Source of the DNA: CAYTGR01 sp964437445
GTDB taxonomy: Bacteria > Chloroflexota > Anaerolineae > B4-G1 > SLSP01
DNA: 64,000 nucleotides
NCBI GenBank assembly: GCA_964437445.1
Contig: CAYTGR010000017.1
Location: 16,540 to 80,539 of the forward strand
Direction: 5' to 3'
The notes beneath the pieces are model-generated. The model saw only the letters and a list, made by a program, of their open reading frames with translations. It ran no database searches and was not told the DNA's origin. The position numbers were made by a program, and so were the translations under genes. Positions 24,232 to 32,531 of this stretch are shown in pieces (position 1 is the stretch's first letter; each line of letters starts with the position of its first letter).

Positions 24232-27201
24232 TCAGGCGTCAGGTGGTGAACTTGCTCTGGTCAGGTTTTCCAAATCATCCGCCGCCAGGTATTGTTCAGA
24301 AGGGCCAAAATGGCTTTCCAGGAAGCGAAGGAACAGAGTACGTTTCTCCGGGTCGTCCCAGGAGTGCGGCAGGTTGTAGTTTACAGCGGTCTGCCAGGCT
24401 TCGCGGTAGACCGTTTGCAAGAGCGGCACAGGCAGCTTTTTGAGCGCTTGGTACAGATCATTTTGTCCGCGCTGTGAGCCATAGGATTCCGGGTTAAACA
24501 GATCGTTGTAGGCCATCGAGAGCGTGGTAAATTCTACAACTTGGGATAGTTGCTGTGGGCTTTGACGCCACAAGCTCTGGGCGCGGACCTGGTAGAGCTT
24601 GCCCAGCGCCAACCAGAAGCCCTCCTGGCCACTCTCAGGTGGATAGGCAGCACCGGGCCTGATTTTATAGTCTGCCGGCACGGCGGCTTCGGCTTCTTGA
24701 AGCCAGCGCTCGCTTTCGGCAAAATCTTCCAGATAGAGCGCCAACAACGCCAGGTTGACCCGTGCGTCTACCGAATAATAAGGTGTCACTTTTTCAGATT
24801 CGATCGCCTGTTGGAAATAGCGCCGGGCCGGTTCGGCCAGATTGGGCGCGTTGCGCAACCATTCCACCGGTACATTAAATCCCTCACGCTCTATTAAAAT
24901 GCGGTCGCGGCACGCGCTGCCGGCCTCAATCCAGGCTTCAATCAGGCGGATGGATTCCTGATAGCGCCGGGTGAAGATCTCCACGGCCCGCTCGGCCCAG
25001 GCACGGGCCTCGTCAATCTCTGTGCGCTGCTGGCGGGGTGTGCCGGTATGGGCCAGCGCCAGGCGGCGGTAAGCCTGCGCCAGCGCCAGGCAGGCCAACC
25101 CCTCACCGCGCGCATTGGCCAGGCTCCGAAAGATCTCCAAGGCCTTTCTGGCCGGTTCTAAGGCTTCCTCGGGTTTGCCGGCCCGGATGGCGATGAGCGA
25201 TTTTGTGTTCCAGGTCAGGCCGGCCAGATAGGTTTCACCCTCATGCCGGATCAGATTCAAGGCATCTTCAATCAATCGTTGAGCTTCCAGAACTTTACCG
25301 GATTCAGCCTGACAAAAAGATTGGTTTGTTAACAGGCTTGCCAGCTCGTGACGGTCATCCAGCCAACGCAAAAGGGGAATAGCCTGCCGGTAGATTAAAT
25401 AAGCCTCACGGTTTCTATTTTGCAAGCGCAGCAAGTAGCCCCAATAACTGTATAACAAGGTCTGGAGACGGGCCTTGAAGCGATTGCTCTCCGAGATAGC
25501 TGAACCACTCAAATGTGGTTGGGCCTGGTGAAACAGCTTTTCTGCCTGACTATATTTAGCTTCGGCAATGTCCAGGCTCCCCTGCCAGATGTCCCGGTGT
25601 GCTTCATGGATACGCTCCAGACCGGGCCGATCTTGTAACGTTTCCAGGATTTGGCGGGCCTCGTCCCTTCGTTCTGCTCGCAACGCTTGTCTTACTTGAG
25701 CCAAGGCCAGTTCCCACGCCAGCGCCTGAGCACAAACGCTATCAGGGTACCGTCCCAGATAATCTCGCACCTCACCCTGCAAGTAAAGATCCAGGTTGAA
25801 GTTCCAGAGTGTATAAGCATCTATGCTGTAATCCACAAACCGGGCCAGGCCCTCATTGTAATCATGCCGTAGTAGATAGTGAACCTGCTCTATCTGGGTG
25901 TTTTGCAGCTTTTGAATCAGGACCTCTATGGGTAATTCAGGTTGAGCCTTGCGCAGCTGGTCTATCAGGGATTGGCGTTTCTCTTCATACCAGGCCGCAA
26001 TATGGGCCAAATGCCGGGCGCGAGAGGCCGGATTGGGGTAGGTAGTCTCCAGCAAATCGTAGAGCTCATCGTGCAGGTAAACCCGCCGTTCCTCATCAAA
26101 GGGCCGGGTTTTGACAAAAGAGAGCGTCGCCAGTTGTTCCAGATGGTCCTGAGCTTCGTCCAGAGAAATCGCCTGCAAATCGGCCAGCAGCTCTGCCGAC
26201 ATTCCTTTGCGGGTCAAGCTCAGGAGCTCCAATGTTTCCCGCCCGGGAGAACGTAGCTGCCACAGGTGCTCTATGATGGCATCACGGGCGTCCTGCTGTT
26301 TCCGGGTCAGCGCCTCGCCGGTCAAGGTCTGGAATTTGGTCAGCGGTTCCAGGAAAATGGGGGCCAGGCGGCCTGAGCTCAACAACAACTCAGCCGTCAA
26401 GGCCACTAAGATAGGGCGTCCCCCGGTCAGCAGAGCGATTTTGGCCCGTGTGGCCTCATCCAGGCCGGCCAACCGTTGCGCCACGCGCGCCTGCCCTTGC
26501 TGGCGCAAAAGTTCTATCAGCTGCTGCAAATAGTCAGTCACTGCCTCTGGCGATAGCGCACCAACGTGGATCTCATGCAACGCAGTCCCCGCCAGCTGTC
26601 TAAGCCGCGCTCCAGCCGCAGCCTCGGGCCGGCCGGCCAGGAGCAGTGTGATATTCCCCGCCGTTTTCTGGAGCAAAGCCAGCAGCCAGCTCAACACGGC
26701 ACCTTCAGGGTCGGCACGACTTAACACCTCCAGGGTGTCAAAGGCCATGACCAGCGCTTGCTGCCGGGCCAGAGCCTGCATTCCCTGCTCAAAGGACTGG
26801 CGGGCTTCCTGCAACCGGGCTTGAGCCTGTTCGTGGTCACCACGCCGCTGTGCCTCCCGGTAGAGATGCAACCGATTATCGTATTCCCAGAAATAGATCC
26901 CCCGGAAAGGATCGGGGATCACGGCGCGAATGGCCCGCGCCAAGCCGTCTATAGTATGGGTAGGGTAGTGATAGAGATCCACCGGCTCTTTAAAGACGAC
27001 CACCCCCTCGGCCGTGGCACGTTTGAGTACCTCCTGGAGCAGGCGCGTTTTGCCGATCCCGCCCTCGCCGTCCAGGTAAAAGACGCTCAGGCCATGAGGA
27101 GGCAACGCCTGACCAATCCGGGCTAAAATCGGCTCGCGCCCCACAATTTCTGGGAGCGTGGGAGCAAAAGTCAGGGGAGTCCAGGTTTGAGTTTCAGGCA
27201 T
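24232..27201 (-). CDS. STAND-type ATPase with C-terminal TPR array
   Basis: 989 residues. It opens with the AAA_16/STAND arrangement: PEIVGREPILARIGQAL (VGR box, about 18-33), Walker A GEGGIGKT (45-52), and a Walker B-like ALVMAFDTLEVL (about 150). AGRPEAA and LTGGRPILVALTAELLL follow in the sensor/winged-helix region. From about 400 to 950 the protein is helical with TPR/MalT-like repeats (EAYLIYRQAIPLLRWL, EAQRLIEDALNLIRHEGETY, EEALEPARKALEIFRSLANARGEGLACLALAQAYRRLA). Such proteins are switch ATPases that oligomerise on ligand sensing. It is the last gene of a five-NTPase operon and overlaps the one before it by 8 bp. No effector domain is visible. Confidence 0.85.
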   Translation of the reverse strand: MPETQTWTPLTFAPTLPEIVGREPILARIGQALPPHGLSVFYLDGEGGIGKTRLLQEVLKRATAEGVVVFKEPVDLYHYPTHTIDGLARAIRAVIPDPFRGIYFWEYDNRLHLYREAQRRGDHEQAQARLQEARQSFEQGMQALARQQALVMAFDTLEVLSRADPEGAVLSWLLALLQKTAGNITLLLAGRPEAAAGARLRQLAGTALHEIHVGALSPEAVTDYLQQLIELLRQQGQARVAQRLAGLDEATRAKIALLTGGRPILVALTAELLLSSGRLAPIFLEPLTKFQTLTGEALTRKQQDARDAIIEHLWQLRSPGRETLELLSLTRKGMSAELLADLQAISLDEAQDHLEQLATLSFVKTRPFDEERRVYLHDELYDLLETTYPNPASRARHLAHIAAWYEEKRQSLIDQLRKAQPELPIEVLIQKLQNTQIEQVHYLLRHDYNEGLARFVDYSIDAYTLWNFNLDLYLQGEVRDYLGRYPDSVCAQALAWELALAQVRQALRAERRDEARQILETLQDRPGLERIHEAHRDIWQGSLDIAEAKYSQAEKLFHQAQPHLSGSAISESNRFKARLQTLLYSYWGYLLRLQNRNREAYLIYRQAIPLLRWLDDRHELASLLTNQSFCQAESGKVLEAQRLIEDALNLIRHEGETYLAGLTWNTKSLIAIRAGKPEEALEPARKALEIFRSLANARGEGLACLALAQAYRRLALAHTGTPRQQRTEIDEARAWAERAVEIFTRRYQESIRLIEAWIEAGSACRDRILIEREGFNVPVEWLRNAPNLAEPARRYFQQAIESEKVTPYYSVDARVNLALLALYLEDFAESERWLQEAEAAVPADYKIRPGAAYPPESGQEGFWLALGKLYQVRAQSLWRQSPQQLSQVVEFTTLSMAYNDLFNPESYGSQRGQNDLYQALKKLPVPLLQTVYREAWQTAVNYNLPHSWDDPEKRTLFLRFLESHFGPSEQYLAADDLENLTRASSPPDA

Positions 27202-28345
27202 TTCCAGCCTCCTTCAGGATTTGTTCTTCATGGTATCTGGCTCGCTCTTCCCAAATAGCCGCTGTCGTTTGGAACTGTTTAGCCCAATTCTGGTAGAGCT
27301 GCGCCGCCTGTTGGTGCAGCGCCTTCCAATCATTGGGATTGGATAACCTGATTACCTGTTCCCAGACCTGATGAATGGCGGCGTCTAAGACGTAACCACG
27401 GCGCTCTTTTTTATACCAGGCCAGATTGGTCTCCAGGAGGGTATCTAAAAAATCTTTAGCCGCTGCCAGATCGCTACCGGAGAGTTTGGCCAGCCGGTCC
27501 TCATCAAACACTTCCAGCACGGCGGCCGATTGCCAGCGCTGCCAGGTTTCAGGATCTTTCAACACTGGTTTGAGCATGTAATCCAAAGCCGCTTTTAACG
27601 TTTCTGTATCTTTTTCTGGCTTAGCGCAGCCTAAAGCCCAGAGCAGATAGGGGTACCCGCCGCTTAGTTCAATCACCCGCCGAATGCGTTGCGGATCGTC
27701 AACGCTGGCTTTGGCCAATAATGCCTTGCTATCTGCTTCGGCAAAAGGTTCCAGTTTCAATTCTTCGCTGTAGATCCCCAGCTCTGGCGCGTGCCAGAAG
27801 GGTGGGAAGCCACGCCCGGCCATGAGGATGAGCACTCCTTTCTCCACGGCCAGGGGAGCCAGCAGGCTTTGTTCTAACAGTTCAAGGGTTTCGGGCGCCG
27901 TTTCGTACACACTATCCAACAATAGAACCACTATCCCGCCCTGACCGACCCATTTCCGCACATCCTGGACCAACCATTCGGTCCAACGGCGTAAGGGTAC
28001 AGCGAATTTCTCCTCTTCTGTAACCTGCCCGGCCTGGGCGGGCAATTGCTGGGCAAAAGCCGCCATCACTTCACGGACAAATTTTTCAGGTTCTGCCACT
28101 GTCTGCCAGTCTTCAAGATCTACGAAGATAGCTCTCACGCGGTCCTTAAATTCATCTTCAAAACGCTTTTTCAGGTGATGCAAGAGCCAGGTCTTCCCAC
28201 TCCCCCGTTGACCGGTAAAGATCAGCGTTCGGGCGGGCGGCGCTTTTCCTGTCAGCAGGGTGGTCACAATGTCGAGCACCTGGTCAATTTTATCCTGCCG
28301 GCCGACAAACAAAGCGGGGTTATACGGAAGTGGCGTAAGGGCCAT
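27194..28345 (-). CDS. AAA_16-type P-loop ATPase
   Basis: 383 residues. N-terminal PALFVGRQDKIDQVLDIV carries the VGR box of AAA_16/ORC-like ATPases. Walker A is GQRGSGKT (45-52), Walker B is GIVVLLLDSVYE near 145, and a sensor-like LILMAGRGFPP and SGGYPYLLWALG follow. The C-terminal part is helical and winged-helix-like (LSGSDLAAAKDFLDTLLETNLAWYKKERRGYVLDAAIHQVW). It overlaps both neighbours (26 bp upstream, 8 bp downstream), so translation is coupled. It probably works with the STAND-TPR protein as a regulated pair; this is inference from the overlaps. Confidence 0.85.
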   Translation of the reverse strand: MALTPLPYNPALFVGRQDKIDQVLDIVTTLLTGKAPPARTLIFTGQRGSGKTWLLHHLKKRFEDEFKDRVRAIFVDLEDWQTVAEPEKFVREVMAAFAQQLPAQAGQVTEEEKFAVPLRRWTEWLVQDVRKWVGQGGIVVLLLDSVYETAPETLELLEQSLLAPLAVEKGVLILMAGRGFPPFWHAPELGIYSEELKLEPFAEADSKALLAKASVDDPQRIRRVIELSGGYPYLLWALGCAKPEKDTETLKAALDYMLKPVLKDPETWQRWQSAAVLEVFDEDRLAKLSGSDLAAAKDFLDTLLETNLAWYKKERRGYVLDAAIHQVWEQVIRLSNPNDWKALHQQAAQLYQNWAKQFQTTAAIWEERARYHEEQILKEAGNA

Positions 28346-29465
28346 TCATGATCTCCTCATAGTAATGGTTTAAACAAGCAGCCACGCAGGCCCCTTCCAA
28401 ACGTGGCGCGGCTGCCTGCGCATGGGCTTCCAGAATGCGGTTGACCAGCACCAGCAGCTCACGGGGCAAGAGCGGGACAGCCTGGACCAGTTGTTCGTCC
28501 AGGCCGGCCAGGGCTGGTTCAGCCAGTGCGGCCAGGGCATCCAGGCGGCCCCGGCTGGCGGCGATCATACGGCGCTGCAACACCTGGCTCAAGAGCGGCG
28601 CTGACCAGGAGATCTCGCCACAAGAGAGCTCGGGCGAAAACAGTTCTGGGGTCAAGAGAGGTTTGATGGCTGCCGGCAGAAAAAGTTTAAGAAAACAGCC
28701 CTGCTGGGCCCACTCTGGCACAGCCTTCAAAAAGGGCGTCGCAGCCTGGAACAAGCTCACCGGATCCCTGGCGGTATCGGGCCAGGCATCCAATCCATCT
28801 ACCAGTACATAGACGCGCGGGCGGTGCAGCAGTTCCTTAATCCAAAACAACAGCTCGGCCCATTGAGCCGCCGGTTCCAGCGGAGACGCCGTAGCAGGCA
28901 ACAGGTTACGCAAAGCCAGGGCAAAGGCCAACCAATCGCTCCGTTCCTCGCGGGGGATTTCCAGGTCGTAACCGGGGTCATAGGGGCGGTTGAGCGGGGC
29001 TAATGAGCCTTCCTCCACCATTTGATCCAACCCAAACGCTGCCAATGGCAGAACTGCGCTCAGAAAGTCGGCAAAGGCCTTTTGGCTGCGTGGGGAAGCC
29101 TCCAGAAAATAACGGGGATGGCGGGCCAGCGCCAGCAACAGCTCGCGGGTTCCGTTTGCTACTATCTCCGACAGGTAGGAGGTTAAATCAGCATAGAGGC
29201 CACCGGGGAAATAAACTAAGGGGAAAGGGCGTGCCTCCACCGGCGTGGCCCAACACTCCTGCGTCAACCGCGCCCGTAAGGCACTCTTACCGCCGCCCCA
29301 TGGCGCTAACAAGAGAGCCGCTTGTGGTTCCCAGGCTACTTGGAATACTTCCAGGTTGCCAACCCAGTACATCCACAGGCGGACATCACGATCCGCTTGT
29401 AAGGGTTCAAACGGATTGAAAAATAGTCCATGGTCTTTGAGCCAGCCAGTGATCTTTGCGTTCAT
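28320..29465 (-). CDS. P-loop ATPase of the NTPase cluster
   Basis: 381 residues. Residues 13-26 (GLFFNPFEPLQADR) match a motif also found in two sister proteins of this operon. Walker A is APWGGGKS (54-61), followed by ALRARL; Walker B is RVYVLVDGLDAWPD near 220. The C-terminal half is helical (LLSQVLQRRMIAAS, LPRELLVLVNRILEAHAQ). There is no known effector or DNA-binding domain. A 174-bp spacer with an inverted repeat separates it from the preceding gene, and it overlaps the next gene by 26 bp. Confidence 0.8.
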   Translation of the reverse strand: MNAKITGWLKDHGLFFNPFEPLQADRDVRLWMYWVGNLEVFQVAWEPQAALLLAPWGGGKSALRARLTQECWATPVEARPFPLVYFPGGLYADLTSYLSEIVANGTRELLLALARHPRYFLEASPRSQKAFADFLSAVLPLAAFGLDQMVEEGSLAPLNRPYDPGYDLEIPREERSDWLAFALALRNLLPATASPLEPAAQWAELLFWIKELLHRPRVYVLVDGLDAWPDTARDPVSLFQAATPFLKAVPEWAQQGCFLKLFLPAAIKPLLTPELFSPELSCGEISWSAPLLSQVLQRRMIAASRGRLDALAALAEPALAGLDEQLVQAVPLLPRELLVLVNRILEAHAQAAAPRLEGACVAACLNHYYEEIMNGPYATSV

Positions 29466-29576
29466 AACACCACAAAAGGCAAAATAACCTTCCGAGCATT
29501 TTTTCTCAGGCTCAGGAGGCTCAATTCAGGTAATCTTCAAACCACTTTACGCACCGATTATGCTGAAAACATAAGA

Positions 29577-29609
29577 GACCGGTTTAAATTACTATACTAC
29601 AAACCGGTC
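29577..29609. promoter_or_regulatory. Inverted repeat inside the NTPase operon
   Basis: Perfect 9-bp arms GACCGGTTT / AAACCGGTC around a 15-nt AT-rich centre, in the only long spacer of the operon. It may be an operator for the winged-helix protein encoded just upstream, or an attenuating hairpin. Confidence 0.4.
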
Positions 29610-29639
29610 ATGGGCTTTTTCACTTATCTCACGTTTATC

Positions 29640-30989
29640 TTACAGCAAGGAGAGGCCACGATTCCGAGAGGTGACCAGCAGGAGGGGATCCTTGGGGTCC
29701 GGTTCTATGGCTTCACGCAGCCGGTAAAGCGCCGTATCTAACATCCCTCTGTATTCACCCGGACGCTCTTCCATAGGTGCCTCCGGTCCGTAAATTTTCT
29801 GCATATAAGCCCGATAGAGCTCCCGTCGGGAACAGACCTGCCCGCGCCGCTCAAACAGGTAGCGGAACAGCGCTTCCTCGCCAGCCGAAAGTGTGACCTG
29901 ACGCCACCCTATGGTCACGGTGCCGGTGGTTTCATCATAAGTCAACGAGGGCAAATTCTGGCGCCGGATGTCGTGCCATTCTTGGGGGGTGAGCGCTCGC
30001 AGCGCCCCTTCTTGCGCTCTGACCTGGCAGACCTGCCCGACCAGGGGAGCCAGAGCCTCCAGCCAGCCGCGCGGGGTGGGCCCGCCCACCGCTGTCAGCC
30101 AGCCAATCAAGGCCGGTTTGGAATAAACTGTATCCAGGGTGGCGGCGGGTCCAAACACGCTTTGCAGTCGCCGGATGGCAATAGTCTCCAGGGCCTGGGA
30201 GGGCCATTGCAGCCGGACCAGTTCCGCCCGCCGCCGGGCAATGACCGGACTGGTCCGCACCAGGTCTAACAAGGCGGTATCAGCGACAATTTTGAAGCAA
30301 AGCCCGCGCACATCAAAGAGCGCCAGCATGGAAAGGAAATCGCGGAAAAGCTCCTCCAGACTTTGATCCAGCTGTACCCACGGGCCAATATCCTCCAGCA
30401 AAACCACCAGCCCGTGATATCCTACCTGTTCCAGAAGGGGAATCAGATATCCCAACTCCGCGATGGGGCTGAGGGTTTCAGGAACGCCCGGCGAAGGGTT
30501 GGTCTGGCTTTCGGCCAGGCGGGCCTGAGCGATAGCTTGCAGCGCTGGTGGAATCGTGATAAGCCAGCTATCGTCAGGCAACAGATAACGGACAAACAGA
30601 CGTCCTAACCACCGGCGGGCAGTGGGCAGCAGGGTTTGCCACCGGTCATTATCGCATCCTACGGCGAGAAACAGCGTGCGGGTAATCTGGAACAGCAAGC
30701 CGCTTAAGAGTTTAATCTGCGCTTGGGAAATGGTGGCCCCGGGCCAGGCCAGCGGATCCCATTGCCATGACACGGGCAGCAGCTGGTGCATAGCGGTTTC
30801 AGTGCTCAGCCAGGCCAGAAGTGCCGATTTGCCGCTCCCCCGCTCTCCCACCACAACAAAGGAACGCGGGGCCACCAGCCCGCTCAGGTTTCCGGGCGCG
30901 ACATAAACGGCCGGCAACCAGGGCTCACCTTCTGCGCGCAAGGGGCCAAAGGCTTCGGTTCCGGTCAGGGTTGGCCACGGCTCTGTCAT
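29640..30989 (-). CDS. P-loop ATPase fused to OmpR/PhoB-type winged helix
   Basis: 449 residues. Residues 13-24 (AFGPLRAEGEPW) share the motif of the sister proteins. Walker A is GERGSGKS (48-55) and Walker B is GLVVLLEDIGPWV near 205. The last 95 residues look like a Trans_reg_C winged helix: VTLSAGEEALFRYLFERRGQVCSRRELYRAYM, then MLDTALYRLREAIEPDPKDPLLLVTSRNRGLSLL, which is the recognition helix and wing of OmpR-type regulators. It therefore probably binds DNA under ATP control and could regulate this operon. Its ATG overlaps the stop of the upstream gene (ATGA). Confidence 0.82.
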   Translation of the reverse strand: MTEPWPTLTGTEAFGPLRAEGEPWLPAVYVAPGNLSGLVAPRSFVVVGERGSGKSALLAWLSTETAMHQLLPVSWQWDPLAWPGATISQAQIKLLSGLLFQITRTLFLAVGCDNDRWQTLLPTARRWLGRLFVRYLLPDDSWLITIPPALQAIAQARLAESQTNPSPGVPETLSPIAELGYLIPLLEQVGYHGLVVLLEDIGPWVQLDQSLEELFRDFLSMLALFDVRGLCFKIVADTALLDLVRTSPVIARRRAELVRLQWPSQALETIAIRRLQSVFGPAATLDTVYSKPALIGWLTAVGGPTPRGWLEALAPLVGQVCQVRAQEGALRALTPQEWHDIRRQNLPSLTYDETTGTVTIGWRQVTLSAGEEALFRYLFERRGQVCSRRELYRAYMQKIYGPEAPMEERPGEYRGMLDTALYRLREAIEPDPKDPLLLVTSRNRGLSLL

Positions 30990-32422
30990 AACAAACCTGC
31001 TGCTTTGAAGTGGTCGGGGTCCAATTTAGCTCTACCACTCTTTACCCAGGCCTTGATTAGATCATTGCCCAACTGGATGAGTTGCCGGGGAGAACCCTGA
31101 GCGGCGCGCAACAAAATCTCATCGGCGTCTTCCACATCCTGGCGGCAGAATGACTGCAGACTTGTTGATTTTTCTCCCGTAGCCCATGACAAGCGCCGTT
31201 CGAGAATCGTCTTCAGCGGCATGTTAATAGGTAGTAATTCTACCTCTTGCAATGCAGGAGGAGCGGAACATTTCTCTAATACTTTCAAATAGACACAGTG
31301 GGTCTGCCAGCGTATGGCCCAGGTTTCCACGACAGCCCTTGCGGCTGCCGACCAGGTTCCTTTTGTTTCCAGGAGTAGATACAAACATCCAAATCCATCA
31401 GGTCGTGCATGAGGCAGCCAATCGCCGGCCGTTTCCGGTGAAAAGTTGGCGAGTGGATGCGCCTCTTCCAAACGTTGCTTGAGTTGGGCCCCGCTTCCTT
31501 CTTCTTCTAACTTGCAACGATGCAGCTCTGATCGTAATATCTCAGGATCAGGTAACGCAGTGCGAATGATCTGAGCCATGGATTGCTGAGCTGCCTTAGA
31601 GCAATCTAACAATCCATGAGGATTGAGGGCCAGGAAAGAAAGCAGAGTGCGGACGACTGCATTTAGAATCTGGGTTAATATCTTAGATGGGTTGTCAGAC
31701 GAGGGCAGAAAGGGGTCCCATGCAAGATCACAACAATGGACAACAAATCCATGTTCAGGGGTACCAGGGGGTTCAGACCGATACTGGTGCTGGAACCTCA
31801 AAGCCAGGGCAGTATGCCCGCTACCCGAAGGGCCCCACAACCAATGGGCCATAGGAGAGGTTATGGACTTCCAGTTGGCTGGGGGAGCAAAAATTTTTGT
31901 TAATTCAGGTTCCTGCTCTGCCCGGAGTGGACCAAACGGATTATCCAATAGTCCAAACTCTTTCAATTTATCATGAATTTGTTTGTCATGGGGGCGGATT
32001 GAGGGCAAAAGTGGTGGCCAGCGGTATTCATAAATGTTAGCCCGAATTTCTAAATCGCCAGGAAGCTGGGGGCATTGTTTGAGAAGCTTGCGCCCTTCGG
32101 GGGAATTTGCCAGTGACTTTCCAACGCGTTCTTGGTCCGTTGCCTCCAAACCGATGAACACCTCGATGAAAACCTGAAACAGCTCTTCAGAGTCAATGTC
32201 TGGCCGCATACCATGCAAATTTACTAAAAGATCGCTCTCTTTCCTCCTTCGTTGTACAGCCTCAAGAAATGCCACACACCGCTCCGAATGAGTTTGACCG
32301 GGAAGTTCATCATTAGCCCCAGGTCCCAACACTCTGAAAATTAACTCTGTCAACTCTGAGGGGCTAATTCTTTCTTTCAGGATGTCTAAAAATCTGTTCC
32401 ACCTGGTGGTTTCTTGAGTCAT
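30986..32422 (-). CDS. Effector-associated-domain protein with altered P-loop
   Basis: 478 residues from the ATG at 32422 (GGGG upstream); a TTG 12 codons earlier is possible. Residues about 8-75 (FLDILKERISPSELTELIF..LG...DELPGQTHSERCVAFLEAVQRR...LLVNLHGMRP) fit the EAD7-like effector-associated domain, a death-like adaptor fold of bacterial STAND systems. Residues 157-172 (FGLLDNPFGPLRAEQE) carry the motif shared with two sisters. Walker A reads GPSGSGHT (197-204): the catalytic Lys is His, so ATP hydrolysis is doubtful. It is the first gene behind the operon promoter. The EAD call rests on pattern recognition and needs a profile search. Confidence 0.72.
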   Translation of the reverse strand: MTQETTRWNRFLDILKERISPSELTELIFRVLGPGANDELPGQTHSERCVAFLEAVQRRRKESDLLVNLHGMRPDIDSEELFQVFIEVFIGLEATDQERVGKSLANSPEGRKLLKQCPQLPGDLEIRANIYEYRWPPLLPSIRPHDKQIHDKLKEFGLLDNPFGPLRAEQEPELTKIFAPPANWKSITSPMAHWLWGPSGSGHTALALRFQHQYRSEPPGTPEHGFVVHCCDLAWDPFLPSSDNPSKILTQILNAVVRTLLSFLALNPHGLLDCSKAAQQSMAQIIRTALPDPEILRSELHRCKLEEEGSGAQLKQRLEEAHPLANFSPETAGDWLPHARPDGFGCLYLLLETKGTWSAAARAVVETWAIRWQTHCVYLKVLEKCSAPPALQEVELLPINMPLKTILERRLSWATGEKSTSLQSFCRQDVEDADEILLRAAQGSPRQLIQLGNDLIKAWVKSGRAKLDPDHFKAAGLL

Positions 32423-32498
32423 TTTCCCCTCGTAGGATAGAGAGCGTGAAGGATTCAATCCAGGATTTGCAATTTCCTATACCTCGCCCATATGATTT

Positions 32499-32526
32499 AT
32501 AGTACTGTAAACCCCTCAAACGTCAA
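32499..32526 (-). promoter_or_regulatory. Promoter of the NTPase operon
   Basis: On the minus strand TTGACG, 16-nt spacer, TACTAT, continuing into an AT-rich TATAAAT. It is placed about 75 nt before the first ATG. Confidence 0.6.
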
Positions 32527-32531
32527 GCCTT

